Positions 36,093-44,483 of a stretch of DNA of 64,000 nt are shown here, piece by piece; the first letter of the stretch is position 1, and each line of letters begins with the position of its first letter. The position numbers and the translations under genes are program-made. The stretch comes from Megaera_A sp965233855 (GTDB taxonomy: Bacteria > Pseudomonadota > Alphaproteobacteria > Rickettsiales > Rickettsiaceae), in NCBI GenBank assembly GCA_965233855.1, contig OZ247586.1, positions 868,001-932,000 of the forward strand, written 5' to 3'. The notes below the pieces were generated by a model. The model saw only the letters and a program-made list of their open reading frames with translations, was not told the origin of the DNA and ran no database searches.

Positions 36093-37022
36093 ATGGAAGA
36101 ACACCTAATTTCGTGGGTAATATTTGGAACTATTATAATCAGTCTACTCATATTAGACCTGGGTGTCTTCAACAAAAAAGATCATGTTATATCCTTAAAA
36201 GAAAGCCTTTTTATGAGCATCTTCTACATAGCAATTGCTTGCGGATTTGGAGTATATGTATTTTATGAACTCGGGGCACAGAGTGGTAAAGAATATTTTA
36301 CAGGGTTTATTCTTGAAAAAGCCATGTCTCTAGATAATATATTTGTTATCTCTATAATATTTACATTTTTTAAAGTGCAGCCTAAATTTCAGCATAGGGT
36401 TTTATTCTGGGGAATTTTAGGAGTAATTATACTAAGAGCTATAATGATTGGTGCTGGCGCATCATTAATTGCAAATTTTGAATGGATATTATTTATATTT
36501 GCAGCAATTTTGATCTATACAGGTGTTAAAACCTTCTATATTTCAAAAGAAATGCCAATAGATGTAAAGGAAATGTTTATTTATAAATTTCTAAGCAAAA
36601 GAATGAATTTACACCCTAAATTCGAGGGTAATAAATTTTTCATTACTAAAAATAATAAACTATACACTACTCCTCTTTTTATGGCACTAGCAACAGTTGA
36701 AGCAATGGATTTAGTATTTGCAATCGATAGCATTCCGGCAATCTTTGCTATTACTCAAGATACCTATGTGGTATATACCTCAAATATATTTGCAATATTG
36801 GGCCTAAGAGCTCTTTTCTTCCTTCTTGCCGATATAGTAAAACGCTTCAGATATATTAAATATTCTCTAGCTTTAATTCTGATTCTAATAGGTATAAAAA
36901 TATTCGTTGCACATTTCGTGTATATCCCAACCTACGTGCCTCTAGTATTAACTATTGGACTGTTGCTATCTGGAGGCTTTGCCTCTGTTTTAATTAAAGA
37001 AAAGAAAGAAGAGTCAAATTAA
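36093..37022 (+). CDS. TerC/Alx-family integral membrane protein
   Basis: The protein is 309 residues with about nine membrane segments. Family motifs include LEKAMSLDNIFVI (about 73-85) and VEAMDLVFAIDSIPAIFAIT (about 200-220), with the acidic residues thought to coordinate metal. TerC-family proteins are linked to manganese export and metallation of exported proteins (Alx, MeeF/MeeY) and to tellurite resistance in plasmids. It is a single gene here, converging on the DUF924 gene. Confidence 0.92.
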   Translation: MEEHLISWVIFGTIIISLLILDLGVFNKKDHVISLKESLFMSIFYIAIACGFGVYVFYELGAQSGKEYFTGFILEKAMSLDNIFVISIIFTFFKVQPKFQHRVLFWGILGVIILRAIMIGAGASLIANFEWILFIFAAILIYTGVKTFYISKEMPIDVKEMFIYKFLSKRMNLHPKFEGNKFFITKNNKLYTTPLFMALATVEAMDLVFAIDSIPAIFAITQDTYVVYTSNIFAILGLRALFFLLADIVKRFRYIKYSLALILILIGIKIFVAHFVYIPTYVPLVLTIGLLLSGGFASVLIKEKKEESN

Positions 37023-37066
37023 TACACGACCAACTATTCTAATGATTTAAGAAAACTAGTTATTCA

Positions 37067-37612
37067 CTAGAATGAAGACCCATCTTCTTTCAAAAACTCT
37101 ACTTCCTCTGGTGTCGATTCGCGTCCCAATATTTTATTTCTATGTGGGTATCTACCAAAACGATCTATGATAGTCTTATGTTTCATTTCAAAATCATAAG
37201 AACCTTCCATACCCGGTTGATTGAACAATTTTTCAGCCAACTCATGGACTTCTTTGGATTCACTATGCATGAAAGGCATATAAAGAAAACTCAAATACTC
37301 AGGATTAATCTCTTTATCATTGCCATTTTCGACTGCTTCCTTTGCTGCTTCTAAAGCTAATTCATCGCTTGCAAATGCAAATGGAGTATCACGAAATATA
37401 TTTCTGCTAAACTGATCAAGAATAATAATCTCAGCAAGAGCACCTTTTGCATTTTTTCTCCAAGATTTTAGCTCACCTCGAGAAGCTTTTTCATATAGAT
37501 CACCAAATTTTTGAGCTATTAACGCATCAAATTGAGCATCTTTAACCCACCACTGTTTTTGATCTATATCTTCGAACCAAAATTTAATTACATCATTATA
37601 TGATAATGTCAT
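37067..37612 (-). CDS. DUF924-family protein
   Basis: This 181-residue helical protein has the family pattern IKFWFEDIDQKQWWVKD, then GDLYEKASRGELKSWRK, ALAEIIILDQFSRNIFRDTPFAF-SD (interrupted here) and YLSFLYMPFMHSE, with DRFGRYPHRNKILGR at the C-terminus. Structures of the family show a TPR-like helical bundle, but no function is established. It is common in alphaproteobacteria. It is transcribed alone or upstream of the MBL-fold gene, which is about 90 bases upstream in sequence and on the same strand. Confidence 0.93.
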   Translation of the reverse strand: MTLSYNDVIKFWFEDIDQKQWWVKDAQFDALIAQKFGDLYEKASRGELKSWRKNAKGALAEIIILDQFSRNIFRDTPFAFASDELALEAAKEAVENGNDKEINPEYLSFLYMPFMHSESKEVHELAEKLFNQPGMEGSYDFEMKHKTIIDRFGRYPHRNKILGRESTPEEVEFLKEDGSSF

Positions 37613-37698
37613 CTCTCTCCCCCTCTTTCAAATTAATTTTAGGAACTTCAAAACACCGCCCCACATCTAATAGTTTCACCTTATCACCAATCTTCTGA

Positions 37699-38658
37699 CT
37701 ATGCATAGATTTTTCTAAAGCAATTTTGGCCTCTCCCCTCATCTGTTAACTTAAAAACATCATAATGCGATGGAATTGTATATGGTTGACCTAAATCACT
37801 GTGAGCTTTGAGCATATCATCAGGGTTCATATGTGCATACTTCATAAACCAACGTGGTTCATAAGCTCCCATAGGAAGCATAGCAACTCGAAACTCTCCA
37901 AACTTTTCTTTATCTCTTTTAAAATATCTTCCATCTCCATAACCAGAATCGCCTATAAAATATATATTACCTCCAGGCGCCTCAATTGTAAGTGCTGCCC
38001 AGAGAGCTTTATTACGATCAAACAAACCTCTAGCAGACCAGTGCTGCATAGGAGTTAAATGAAACTTTACATTATCAGAAACCTGCACATCATCTCCCCA
38101 ATCATATGTTTCTACAGCAATATTCTTATCATATGAATGAATAATAGTGTCATTACCCAGAGGGGTTATTATGCGAGGTTTATGATCTTTCCATAATCTT
38201 TTTATCGTTGCAATGTCCAGGTGATCATAATGGTTATGACTGATCCAAACAACATCTATAGGAGGTAGATCTTCAAACTTAACACCTGGATCAATAACTC
38301 TCTTTGGCCCTGCAAATGCAACTGGACTTGCACGCTCCGACCATACAGGATCTGTTAAAATATTTATCCCCTGAGTTTGAATTAAAAACGTTACATGACC
38401 AACATTTGAAATTCTTAAATTATCACCAAGAACACGCTTAGGTGGAATATCATATTGTTTAACATCAATATGCTCCGGCCATGAGATAGATTTTTTATTA
38501 AACTGCCATTTCAAGAATGAAAGAAAATTTTTATCATTCCTGATTTCTGGATCAAAAAAACGATTCCCATCAAAATGATCTGACATTTTTCCCTCATAAT
38601 AATTTGAACAAGAAGATATGGACAATATAACAAATATTATTACAAGTAATCTATACAT
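37699..38658 (-). CDS. MBL-fold hydrolase, lipoprotein (NAPE-PLD/RomA-like)
   Basis: A lipoprotein signal ends SISSCS. The metallo-beta-lactamase core holds the zinc-binding SHNHYDHLD motif (about 133-141) and the later FIGDSGYGD and MLPMGAYEPRW segments. This layout matches the NAPE-PLD-like/RomA group of MBL proteins, whose human member is a phospholipase D. Here the substrate is unknown; an anchored periplasmic lipid- or ester-cleaving enzyme is possible. Length 319 is normal. Confidence 0.88.
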   Translation of the reverse strand: MYRLLVIIFVILSISSCSNYYEGKMSDHFDGNRFFDPEIRNDKNFLSFLKWQFNKKSISWPEHIDVKQYDIPPKRVLGDNLRISNVGHVTFLIQTQGINILTDPVWSERASPVAFAGPKRVIDPGVKFEDLPPIDVVWISHNHYDHLDIATIKRLWKDHKPRIITPLGNDTIIHSYDKNIAVETYDWGDDVQVSDNVKFHLTPMQHWSARGLFDRNKALWAALTIEAPGGNIYFIGDSGYGDGRYFKRDKEKFGEFRVAMLPMGAYEPRWFMKYAHMNPDDMLKAHSDLGQPYTIPSHYDVFKLTDEGRGQNCFRKIYA

Positions 38659-38728
38659 ATATTTGCCTCTATAATATTTCTATATTATAAGGATAATAAA
38701 CATAAAGACCTTAGATAAAAACAAAAAT

Positions 38729-39589
38729 ATGAAAAATAACTTATTGATTTTCGGATATGGATATACAGCTAGCGCCTTTGCTTCTAGCTTAAATTTAGAT
38801 AAATGGAGTATTTTCGGAACGTCTAGGTCAAAAAAACAAGACAATTATTGTAAAGTAATAAATTATAACCAATCTGAAATCAAACAAGTTTTAGAGAAAA
38901 CCACTCATATATTAGTATCCATACCACCAAATGAGCATGGAGATATTGTTCTTCAAGATTTTCAAGATCTTATCAAAATATATACTAACATCAAATGGAT
39001 TGGCTATCTATCCTCTACAGGAGTTTATGGCAATCACAATGGTGACTGGGTAGATGAAAATACAGAAATAAATCCATCAAGCGAAAAAGGAGTAAGAAGA
39101 ATTTTAGCTGAGAATCAATGGATAGATTTTGGTAAGAAAAATAATTTTGCAATAAACATCTTTAGGTTATCTCGTATTTATGGGCCAAAAAGAAATGCTC
39201 TAATACAATTAGAAGCAGAAAAAGCTCGCTCTATTTATAAACCAAAACAAGTATTTTCAAGAATTCATGTAGAAGATATCTCAAATATTATCAAAGCCTC
39301 AATAAATCATCCCTCTAAATTAGAAATATATAATTTGGCGGATGATTATCCATGTTCAACCATAGAAGTAAATAATTTTGCTGCACGCTTACTTAACATA
39401 GAACCGCCTCAAATTATAAACTACGAATCATCAAAACTCTCCGCGATGGCAAAAGAGTTTTATAATGATAATAGAAAAGTATCCAACACAAAAATTAAGA
39501 ATGAGCTAAATATTACACTACAATATCCTTCATATAAAGAAGGAATACTGAAGTTATTTAAAGATAAACAACAACTCAATAATACCTAG
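38729..39589 (+). CDS. SDR/epimerase-like NAD(P)-binding protein (YeeZ-type)
   Basis: The protein has a Rossmann start FGYGYTASAFA (about 8-18), the strand IGYLSSTGVYG with the following GDWVDE, and LSRIYGPKRNAL later, which fits the short YeeZ-type branch of NAD-dependent epimerases. The classical YxxxK pair is not clear, so catalytic activity is uncertain. Length 286. It is divergent from the MBL-fold gene. Substrate unknown. Confidence 0.8.
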   Translation: MKNNLLIFGYGYTASAFASSLNLDKWSIFGTSRSKKQDNYCKVINYNQSEIKQVLEKTTHILVSIPPNEHGDIVLQDFQDLIKIYTNIKWIGYLSSTGVYGNHNGDWVDENTEINPSSEKGVRRILAENQWIDFGKKNNFAINIFRLSRIYGPKRNALIQLEAEKARSIYKPKQVFSRIHVEDISNIIKASINHPSKLEIYNLADDYPCSTIEVNNFAARLLNIEPPQIINYESSKLSAMAKEFYNDNRKVSNTKIKNELNITLQYPSYKEGILKLFKDKQQLNNT

Positions 39590-39714
39590 ATATAGAATAC
39601 ACTTCATCAGTCTAATATCCATAAACCAACCTATAAAAAACATTCTTGCAATATAGATAATTTTAGTTTATTCAATACTAAATGATATATTCACTAAATA
39701 AATAATAAAATTCT

Positions 39715-41475
39715 ATGAACTTCGATATAGCTATAGTTGTCACTTTTCTAATAATCACACTAATAGTAGGCCTTGGTCACGGTAAAAAAGTTAAGAGCAT
39801 AAAAGACTACGCGCTTGGTGGAAGGAATTTTTCAACAGCTGCACTTGTTGCAACAATTGTAGCCACATGGGCTAGTGGGAGTGGGTTTTTTGTTACATTG
39901 TCAAAAACATATTCTGATGGCTTTTATTATATGTTTGCTTCTATTGGCATTGGCATATCATTTCTTATTACTTCTTTGGTTTTAGTTCCAAGAATGGGAG
40001 AGTTTTTAGGTAAAACATCTATAGCAGAAGCAATGGGCGATTTATATGGTTCAAAAGTAAGAATGATTACGGCCATTACAGGTACAATTGGAGCTGCAGG
40101 AAGCATAGCAGTTCAATTTAAAGTGTTTGGAGGCGTGTTTTCTTATTTTATGGATATGCCAGCATCTTTTGCAATTATAGCCTCTGGTGCAATTGCAACC
40201 TTATACTCTTCTTTTGGTGGAATACGTGCGGTTACATTTACAGATGTTTTACAATTTTTTGCTTTTGGAGTTATTATCCCCCTTCTTGGATTTTTAATTT
40301 GGAATCAGTTTTATTATAATGGCTATTCTGTTGAAGCTGCGTTGGCTAATCCAAAATTTGATATGAGTGTATTATTTAATAGTGCGAATGATGATTTTTG
40401 GGCATTCATAGTACTATTTGTATATTTTACAATCCCTACTTCTTCAGCACCAATGTTTCAGAGAGTTGCGATTGGTAATAATGTTGAGCAAGTTAAAAAA
40501 GCATTTTTGATTGCTGGTATATTTTTAATATTTACCAAGTTCATAATAGCATGGATTCCTTTTTTAATTTATACGTTAAATCCAGATATAGATTCGAATC
40601 AGCTTTTAGGTTATATAGTTGATACATTTAGTTTTACAGGTTTAAAGGGATTGATTATAGTAGCTATAATTGCATTCGCTATGTCCACAGCTGATTCAAG
40701 AATTAACTCAGCATCTGTTTTATTTACCAATGATATTTATGGATTGTTTGCGGGTGAACCAAAAAGAGAAATCCTAGTATCAAGATTATTTGCAACGATG
40801 CTAGGTGTTATAGCAATTACATTTGCACTGGTAGAAACTGATCATTTGGGGATTGTTGTTTTTGCAAATAGTTTTTATTATCCCTTAGTAACTCCGCCAT
40901 TTATCCTTACAGTTATGGGGTTCAGGAGTAGTCCAAAATCTGTGCTAATTGGTATGATGGCTGGTTTGTTTGTAACAATTTCATGGAAATTCCTACCAAT
41001 TGAATTCGCCAATGTATCCCAGAAGATAGTAGGAGTGTTACTTGCCATGCTGTGCAACGCCCTATTTCTACTAGGCAGTCATTATGTAATGAAACATCCT
41101 GGAGGCTGGGTGGGGGTTAAGGATTGTCGTTATTTGGATGAGGAGAAAGTTCGGAAGTCAGAGAGGAGAGCTAGGATACAGGAATGGTTTAATAATTTCA
41201 GTATAATGGGAGCATGCCGTGGTGTTGCGCCAGCGAGTGACGCGACATATACATTGCTGGGGGTATATTTTATAGTATGTACGTTTACGACCATGTATTC
41301 AACGCAAGTTGAGCTGCTGGGAACGCATGGTCAGCTGATGTTGGTGATGTATCAATTGATGATGGTTACAGGAACGGTGATAGCGATGTATCCATTATGG
41401 CCAATTAGCGTGTCATACCGCATTAAGAAGTCGATAATTTTAATATGGTGGCCGAAGCGATATTTTACATGCTAA
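39715..41475 (+). CDS. Sodium:solute symporter-like N-terminal part of a symporter-histidine kinase gene (frameshifted at its end)
   Basis: Residues 1 to about 570 have 13 or so membrane helices and the SSS-family pattern (DYALGGRNFSTAALVATIVATWASGSGF in pieces; AMSTADSRINSASVLFTNDIY). After residue 573 the frame reads IILIWWPKRYFTC and stops at 41475. The next open frame starts in the overlap and carries more membrane helices and a kinase. Adding one G at about 41433 joins them, giving KKSDNFNMVAEAIFYMLIFF. The layout matches CbrA/PutP-like fusions in which a symporter domain is part of a sensor kinase. The last 30 or so residues here are therefore probably artefactual. Confidence 0.82.
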   Translation: MNFDIAIVVTFLIITLIVGLGHGKKVKSIKDYALGGRNFSTAALVATIVATWASGSGFFVTLSKTYSDGFYYMFASIGIGISFLITSLVLVPRMGEFLGKTSIAEAMGDLYGSKVRMITAITGTIGAAGSIAVQFKVFGGVFSYFMDMPASFAIIASGAIATLYSSFGGIRAVTFTDVLQFFAFGVIIPLLGFLIWNQFYYNGYSVEAALANPKFDMSVLFNSANDDFWAFIVLFVYFTIPTSSAPMFQRVAIGNNVEQVKKAFLIAGIFLIFTKFIIAWIPFLIYTLNPDIDSNQLLGYIVDTFSFTGLKGLIIVAIIAFAMSTADSRINSASVLFTNDIYGLFAGEPKREILVSRLFATMLGVIAITFALVETDHLGIVVFANSFYYPLVTPPFILTVMGFRSSPKSVLIGMMAGLFVTISWKFLPIEFANVSQKIVGVLLAMLCNALFLLGSHYVMKHPGGWVGVKDCRYLDEEKVRKSERRARIQEWFNNFSIMGACRGVAPASDATYTLLGVYFIVCTFTTMYSTQVELLGTHGQLMLVMYQLMMVTGTVIAMYPLWPISVSYRIKKSIILIWWPKRYFTC

Positions 41476-42593
41476 TATTCTTTAGCTGTTTTTTTGTGAT
41501 AGTGAGTAAATTTGCTATGTTACAAGTATCATTATTCGGTATAAATCTGATGATAGCTTCGATTTTGTTGGGATGGCGTTTGTCGTTACCGTTAATATTA
41601 ACAGGATTATTTTTAAGCATAAGATTTTATCAGTTTATATTTGGAGAATATAGTTTTGATTCTGGTTTTGCGTCACCTGAATTTATACTGGTGTATGTAG
41701 TAATTTTAGTAGCGACATCAGTAATAATGTTCTTAAAGCCAAAAGAGGAGCGTCAGGCTGAATCGGATGCAAAGGTTGATGTGCTAAAAACAGAAGTGAC
41801 ACATTTAGATTATGAAGTAACGAATTTAAATAGTCAGGTGACGGATTTGAGTGAGACAGTGACGCATTATAGTGAGAGAGTTGAGGATCAGAGCAAGGAG
41901 ATTGAGCGTTTAGGAGCGACAGCACAGCGAATAATAAATAATGTGAATCACGAATTGAGATTACCTGTTGGAAATGTGGTAAATTTTGCAGAGATGCTGC
42001 ATGATGGTCTAGGTAAATTTGATAATAATCAGATGAAGATGTTGTCTGATGAGGTGTATAAGAACTCAAACAGATTATCGAGTATGATACTGAATATGCT
42101 GGATCTTGCGACATTAGATGCAAAGAAAATAGAGCTTGATAAGAGTACAGTGAATTTTAGTGAGTTGGTGAAAGATAGAGTTCAGAGTTGCCGTAAGATA
42201 TATTTGCAAGGAAAGCGAATAGATTTTAAATTAAGAATAGATCCAGAAATATTAATCTCAGTTGATCCAAATTATATTCGCCAGACGGTGGATAATTTGG
42301 TGATCAATGCGATTAATTTTAGTGAAAAAGGTACAATAAATATCAGTGTACTGAGAAAAGATGATGTAGTTGAGTTTACAATTTCTGATCAAGGGGTGGG
42401 AATACCAAAGAGTGAAATATACGACATATTCACACCATTCAAGATGGGGTCTAATACCGAGTCTAAGGCAGAAGGACGAGGAATCGGCTTAGCTCTATGT
42501 CGCTCGGCCATTGAAGCCCATGGCGGAATTATCAGCGTAGAAAGCAACGGCAGCAAGGGTGCTAAGTTTAGCTTCTCGCTGTTGATAGTATAA
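41445..42593 (+). CDS. Histidine kinase part of the split symporter-kinase gene
   Basis: The frame starts with about four membrane helices, then a coiled coil (heptad-like TEVTHLDYEVTNLNSQVTDL, residues about 115-155), a dimerisation helix with the phospho-accepting His in NHELRLPVGN, and an ATPase domain with N box DNLVINAINFS, G1 DQGVGIPKSE and G2 GRGIGLALCRS. All kinase motifs look intact. No ribosome binding site precedes the ATG at 41445 and a stop lies just upstream in this frame, so it is more likely the tail of the previous gene than an independent gene. No response regulator is adjacent. Confidence 0.85.
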   Translation: MVAEAIFYMLIFFSCFFVIVSKFAMLQVSLFGINLMIASILLGWRLSLPLILTGLFLSIRFYQFIFGEYSFDSGFASPEFILVYVVILVATSVIMFLKPKEERQAESDAKVDVLKTEVTHLDYEVTNLNSQVTDLSETVTHYSERVEDQSKEIERLGATAQRIINNVNHELRLPVGNVVNFAEMLHDGLGKFDNNQMKMLSDEVYKNSNRLSSMILNMLDLATLDAKKIELDKSTVNFSELVKDRVQSCRKIYLQGKRIDFKLRIDPEILISVDPNYIRQTVDNLVINAINFSEKGTINISVLRKDDVVEFTISDQGVGIPKSEIYDIFTPFKMGSNTESKAEGRGIGLALCRSAIEAHGGIISVESNGSKGAKFSFSLLIV

Positions 42594-42616
42594 TTTAAAT
42601 AAAATATGGAAAGAAA

Positions 42617-42693
42617 TGGTACACCCTAGAGGATTCGAACCTCTGACCTACGGATTAGAAATCCGTTGCTCTATCCAGCTGAGCTAAGGGTGC
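42617..42693 (-). tRNA. tRNA-Arg (anticodon TCT)
   Basis: On the minus strand GCACCCT pairs with AGGGTGT (G1-U72 wobble), the anticodon stem ACGGA/TCCGT encloses TTTCTAA with anticodon TCT, and the T-arm has GTTCGAATC. CCA is encoded (42617-42619). It decodes AGA, a frequent Arg codon in this AT-rich genome. Confidence 0.96.
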
Positions 42694-42802
42694 ACTGGTA
42701 TCCTATAAATCTTATTTATAAGACCGCTACTTTATAGCAGTGAATTTTTCTTTTTTCAAGTGGTTTTAGAAAAAAGAAAGCTAAAAACACTAACTAAATT
42801 CT

Positions 42803-44203
42803 TTAAATTGACCTTACTCGCACCACTTTCTTACAATTAATTTCCTTACTGAAATTCAAAAATTGACTTACAGAATCTACAATATCATCATTTTTTGAGT
42901 TTGAAAAAGATGTAAGCTCGTGAATCAAACTTCTATTAAATGATGATTCCTTTGGTAATAATACTTTTCCAGATTGAAACAAATCTATAATTGAAGCAAA
43001 CCTGGTCACTTTATCAATCTTAGGCTTAATTGCTTTTATATTTGTATAATCCAAAAATTGCAGATCCTGAATAATTGATTGGCCACTTGCTTTATCTTCA
43101 ATCAAAATATATTTTGGAGAAAAACGTTTTGCGAATCTTTCAATATTATGTTTTAAATCTGGATATGCTAATTTCTTACGAATCATTGAGACTAAATAAT
43201 ATCTCCCATCAACGACTCCCCAGCAAGTACCAACGCTAAAATCTGACTTTTCCGTTGTTTTAATAGCCGTATCCCAGCTATGAATGAAATAATCAACTTT
43301 TCCTGGTATCTGCTCGTAAAAACTAATATCTTCTTCAGCTAGTAAATTATAGTTTGACGGCAGGGGATCTTGTAAAAACTGGGCAGCGTAATTCCTCACT
43401 CCCATATCTTTTTCTATTTTAGCAACGAATTCAAAACTATCTCTCTTTGAATTTAAAATCTCCCCTTGCTGAAAAGCATAATTTTTTGTACCAATATTAT
43501 ATGCAATATTTTGTGGCGCCACCATCGGTATTTTAAGTAATTCCCAACCACCGCATGAGAGTAATTGAGAGGAAAGATCTTCCTCATGCAAACGCTGCAT
43601 AACAACTACAATTACACCATTTTTTCTATCATTTAATCTAGTAACAAATGTCTGTTCAAACCACTCAATAGCACGATGTTTTATCTTTTTCGAATTAATT
43701 TGTGTTGGATTATGTGGATCATCTACAATCAAATAATCCCATCCCTCGCCTGTAGCGGAACCTCCAACGCTTGTTGCAAAACGAAATCCATTCTCTGAAG
43801 TAAGAAATTTATTTTTACAATTATGCTTTTTGCTAATCTTTGTATTTGGAAAAATATACTTATACCATTCAGATTCTAATACTAGTTTTGTATCGAGCGA
43901 GTGCTTAACACTCAAAACAGAAGAATAGCTAGCAGCCATTATCCTTGATTCTGGCTTTTGTGCCAAGATCCATGCCGGCCATGCGACGCTGATACAAACA
44001 GATTTTAGCGATCTTGGAGGCATATTAATAATCAGTCTTTTGATCTGTTTAGACCTTGCTGCCTCAAGATATTCCGCTATCAAATCTATATGCCAATTTG
44101 AATGATATTCCATACCAGGGTTAATTGTACTAAAAACCTTTCTTATAAAACTTGAAAAATCCTGCCTAATTATTGCTTCAAATATTCTAAGGTCATTTTG
44201 CAT
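42803..44203 (-). CDS. Phage/GTA-type terminase large subunit (TerL)
   Basis: TerL packages DNA into phage or gene transfer agent heads. The ATPase has a Walker A variant PPRSLKS, Walker B LIVDDPH and an adjacent helix, and the C-terminal nuclease shows the acidic triad positions HSWDTAIK, ILIEDKASG and NDDIVDSV. All key residues look intact over 466 residues, so it is not an obvious relic. I use the ATG at 44203 (a GTG lies one codon upstream). It is the last gene of a portal / 84-residue protein / TerL block reading away from the tRNA-Arg side. The resemblance is to the alphaproteobacterial GTA g2 gene. Confidence 0.92.
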   Translation of the reverse strand: MQNDLRIFEAIIRQDFSSFIRKVFSTINPGMEYHSNWHIDLIAEYLEAARSKQIKRLIINMPPRSLKSVCISVAWPAWILAQKPESRIMAASYSSVLSVKHSLDTKLVLESEWYKYIFPNTKISKKHNCKNKFLTSENGFRFATSVGGSATGEGWDYLIVDDPHNPTQINSKKIKHRAIEWFEQTFVTRLNDRKNGVIVVVMQRLHEEDLSSQLLSCGGWELLKIPMVAPQNIAYNIGTKNYAFQQGEILNSKRDSFEFVAKIEKDMGVRNYAAQFLQDPLPSNYNLLAEEDISFYEQIPGKVDYFIHSWDTAIKTTEKSDFSVGTCWGVVDGRYYLVSMIRKKLAYPDLKHNIERFAKRFSPKYILIEDKASGQSIIQDLQFLDYTNIKAIKPKIDKVTRFASIIDLFQSGKVLLPKESSFNRSLIHELTSFSNSKNDDIVDSVSQFLNFSKEINCKKVVRVRSI

Positions 44204-44225
44204 CACTTACTTTTTGTTTCTAATT

Positions 44226-44480
44226 TTATTTTTCAATAAATTCATTCAAAATATCTTTATCCGACTGGCTAAAATCATCAGAAACATTTTTCTGTTTATC
44301 TCTAGACGCTTTATTCAATTGAGATATTAAATTAACCAATTTATTTAAAATATCTGCAATATTTTTTTGAGTAGGTATTGTATTCTTTGCCTCTCCATTT
44401 TTTAGCTTATCAAGCTCATCTTCCAAAAGTACAACAAGTTTTGTAATAAATTCATATATTTTATTTACTGTATTTTTCAC
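44226..44480 (-). CDS. 84-residue protein between portal and TerL (possible small terminase)
   Basis: I do not recognise the sequence. It is almost entirely helical and charged (INKIYEFITKLVVLLEDELD near the start, DKQKNVSDDFSQSDKDILNEF near the end), without signal or membrane segment. The start is GTG at 44480, with AGGAGAG six bases upstream inside the end of the portal gene, so it is translationally linked. Its position directly before terL is where phages and the Rhodobacter GTA (g1) have the small terminase; this is inference from position and size. Confidence 0.7.
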   Translation of the reverse strand: MKNTVNKIYEFITKLVVLLEDELDKLKNGEAKNTIPTQKNIADILNKLVNLISQLNKASRDKQKNVSDDFSQSDKDILNEFIEK

Positions 44481-44483
44481 AAA

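Noticed and set aside
41683..42123. 146-codon antisense frame inside the kinase
   Set aside because: It is the complement of well-conserved kinase motifs and of a coiled coil; the odd composition explains the lack of stops.
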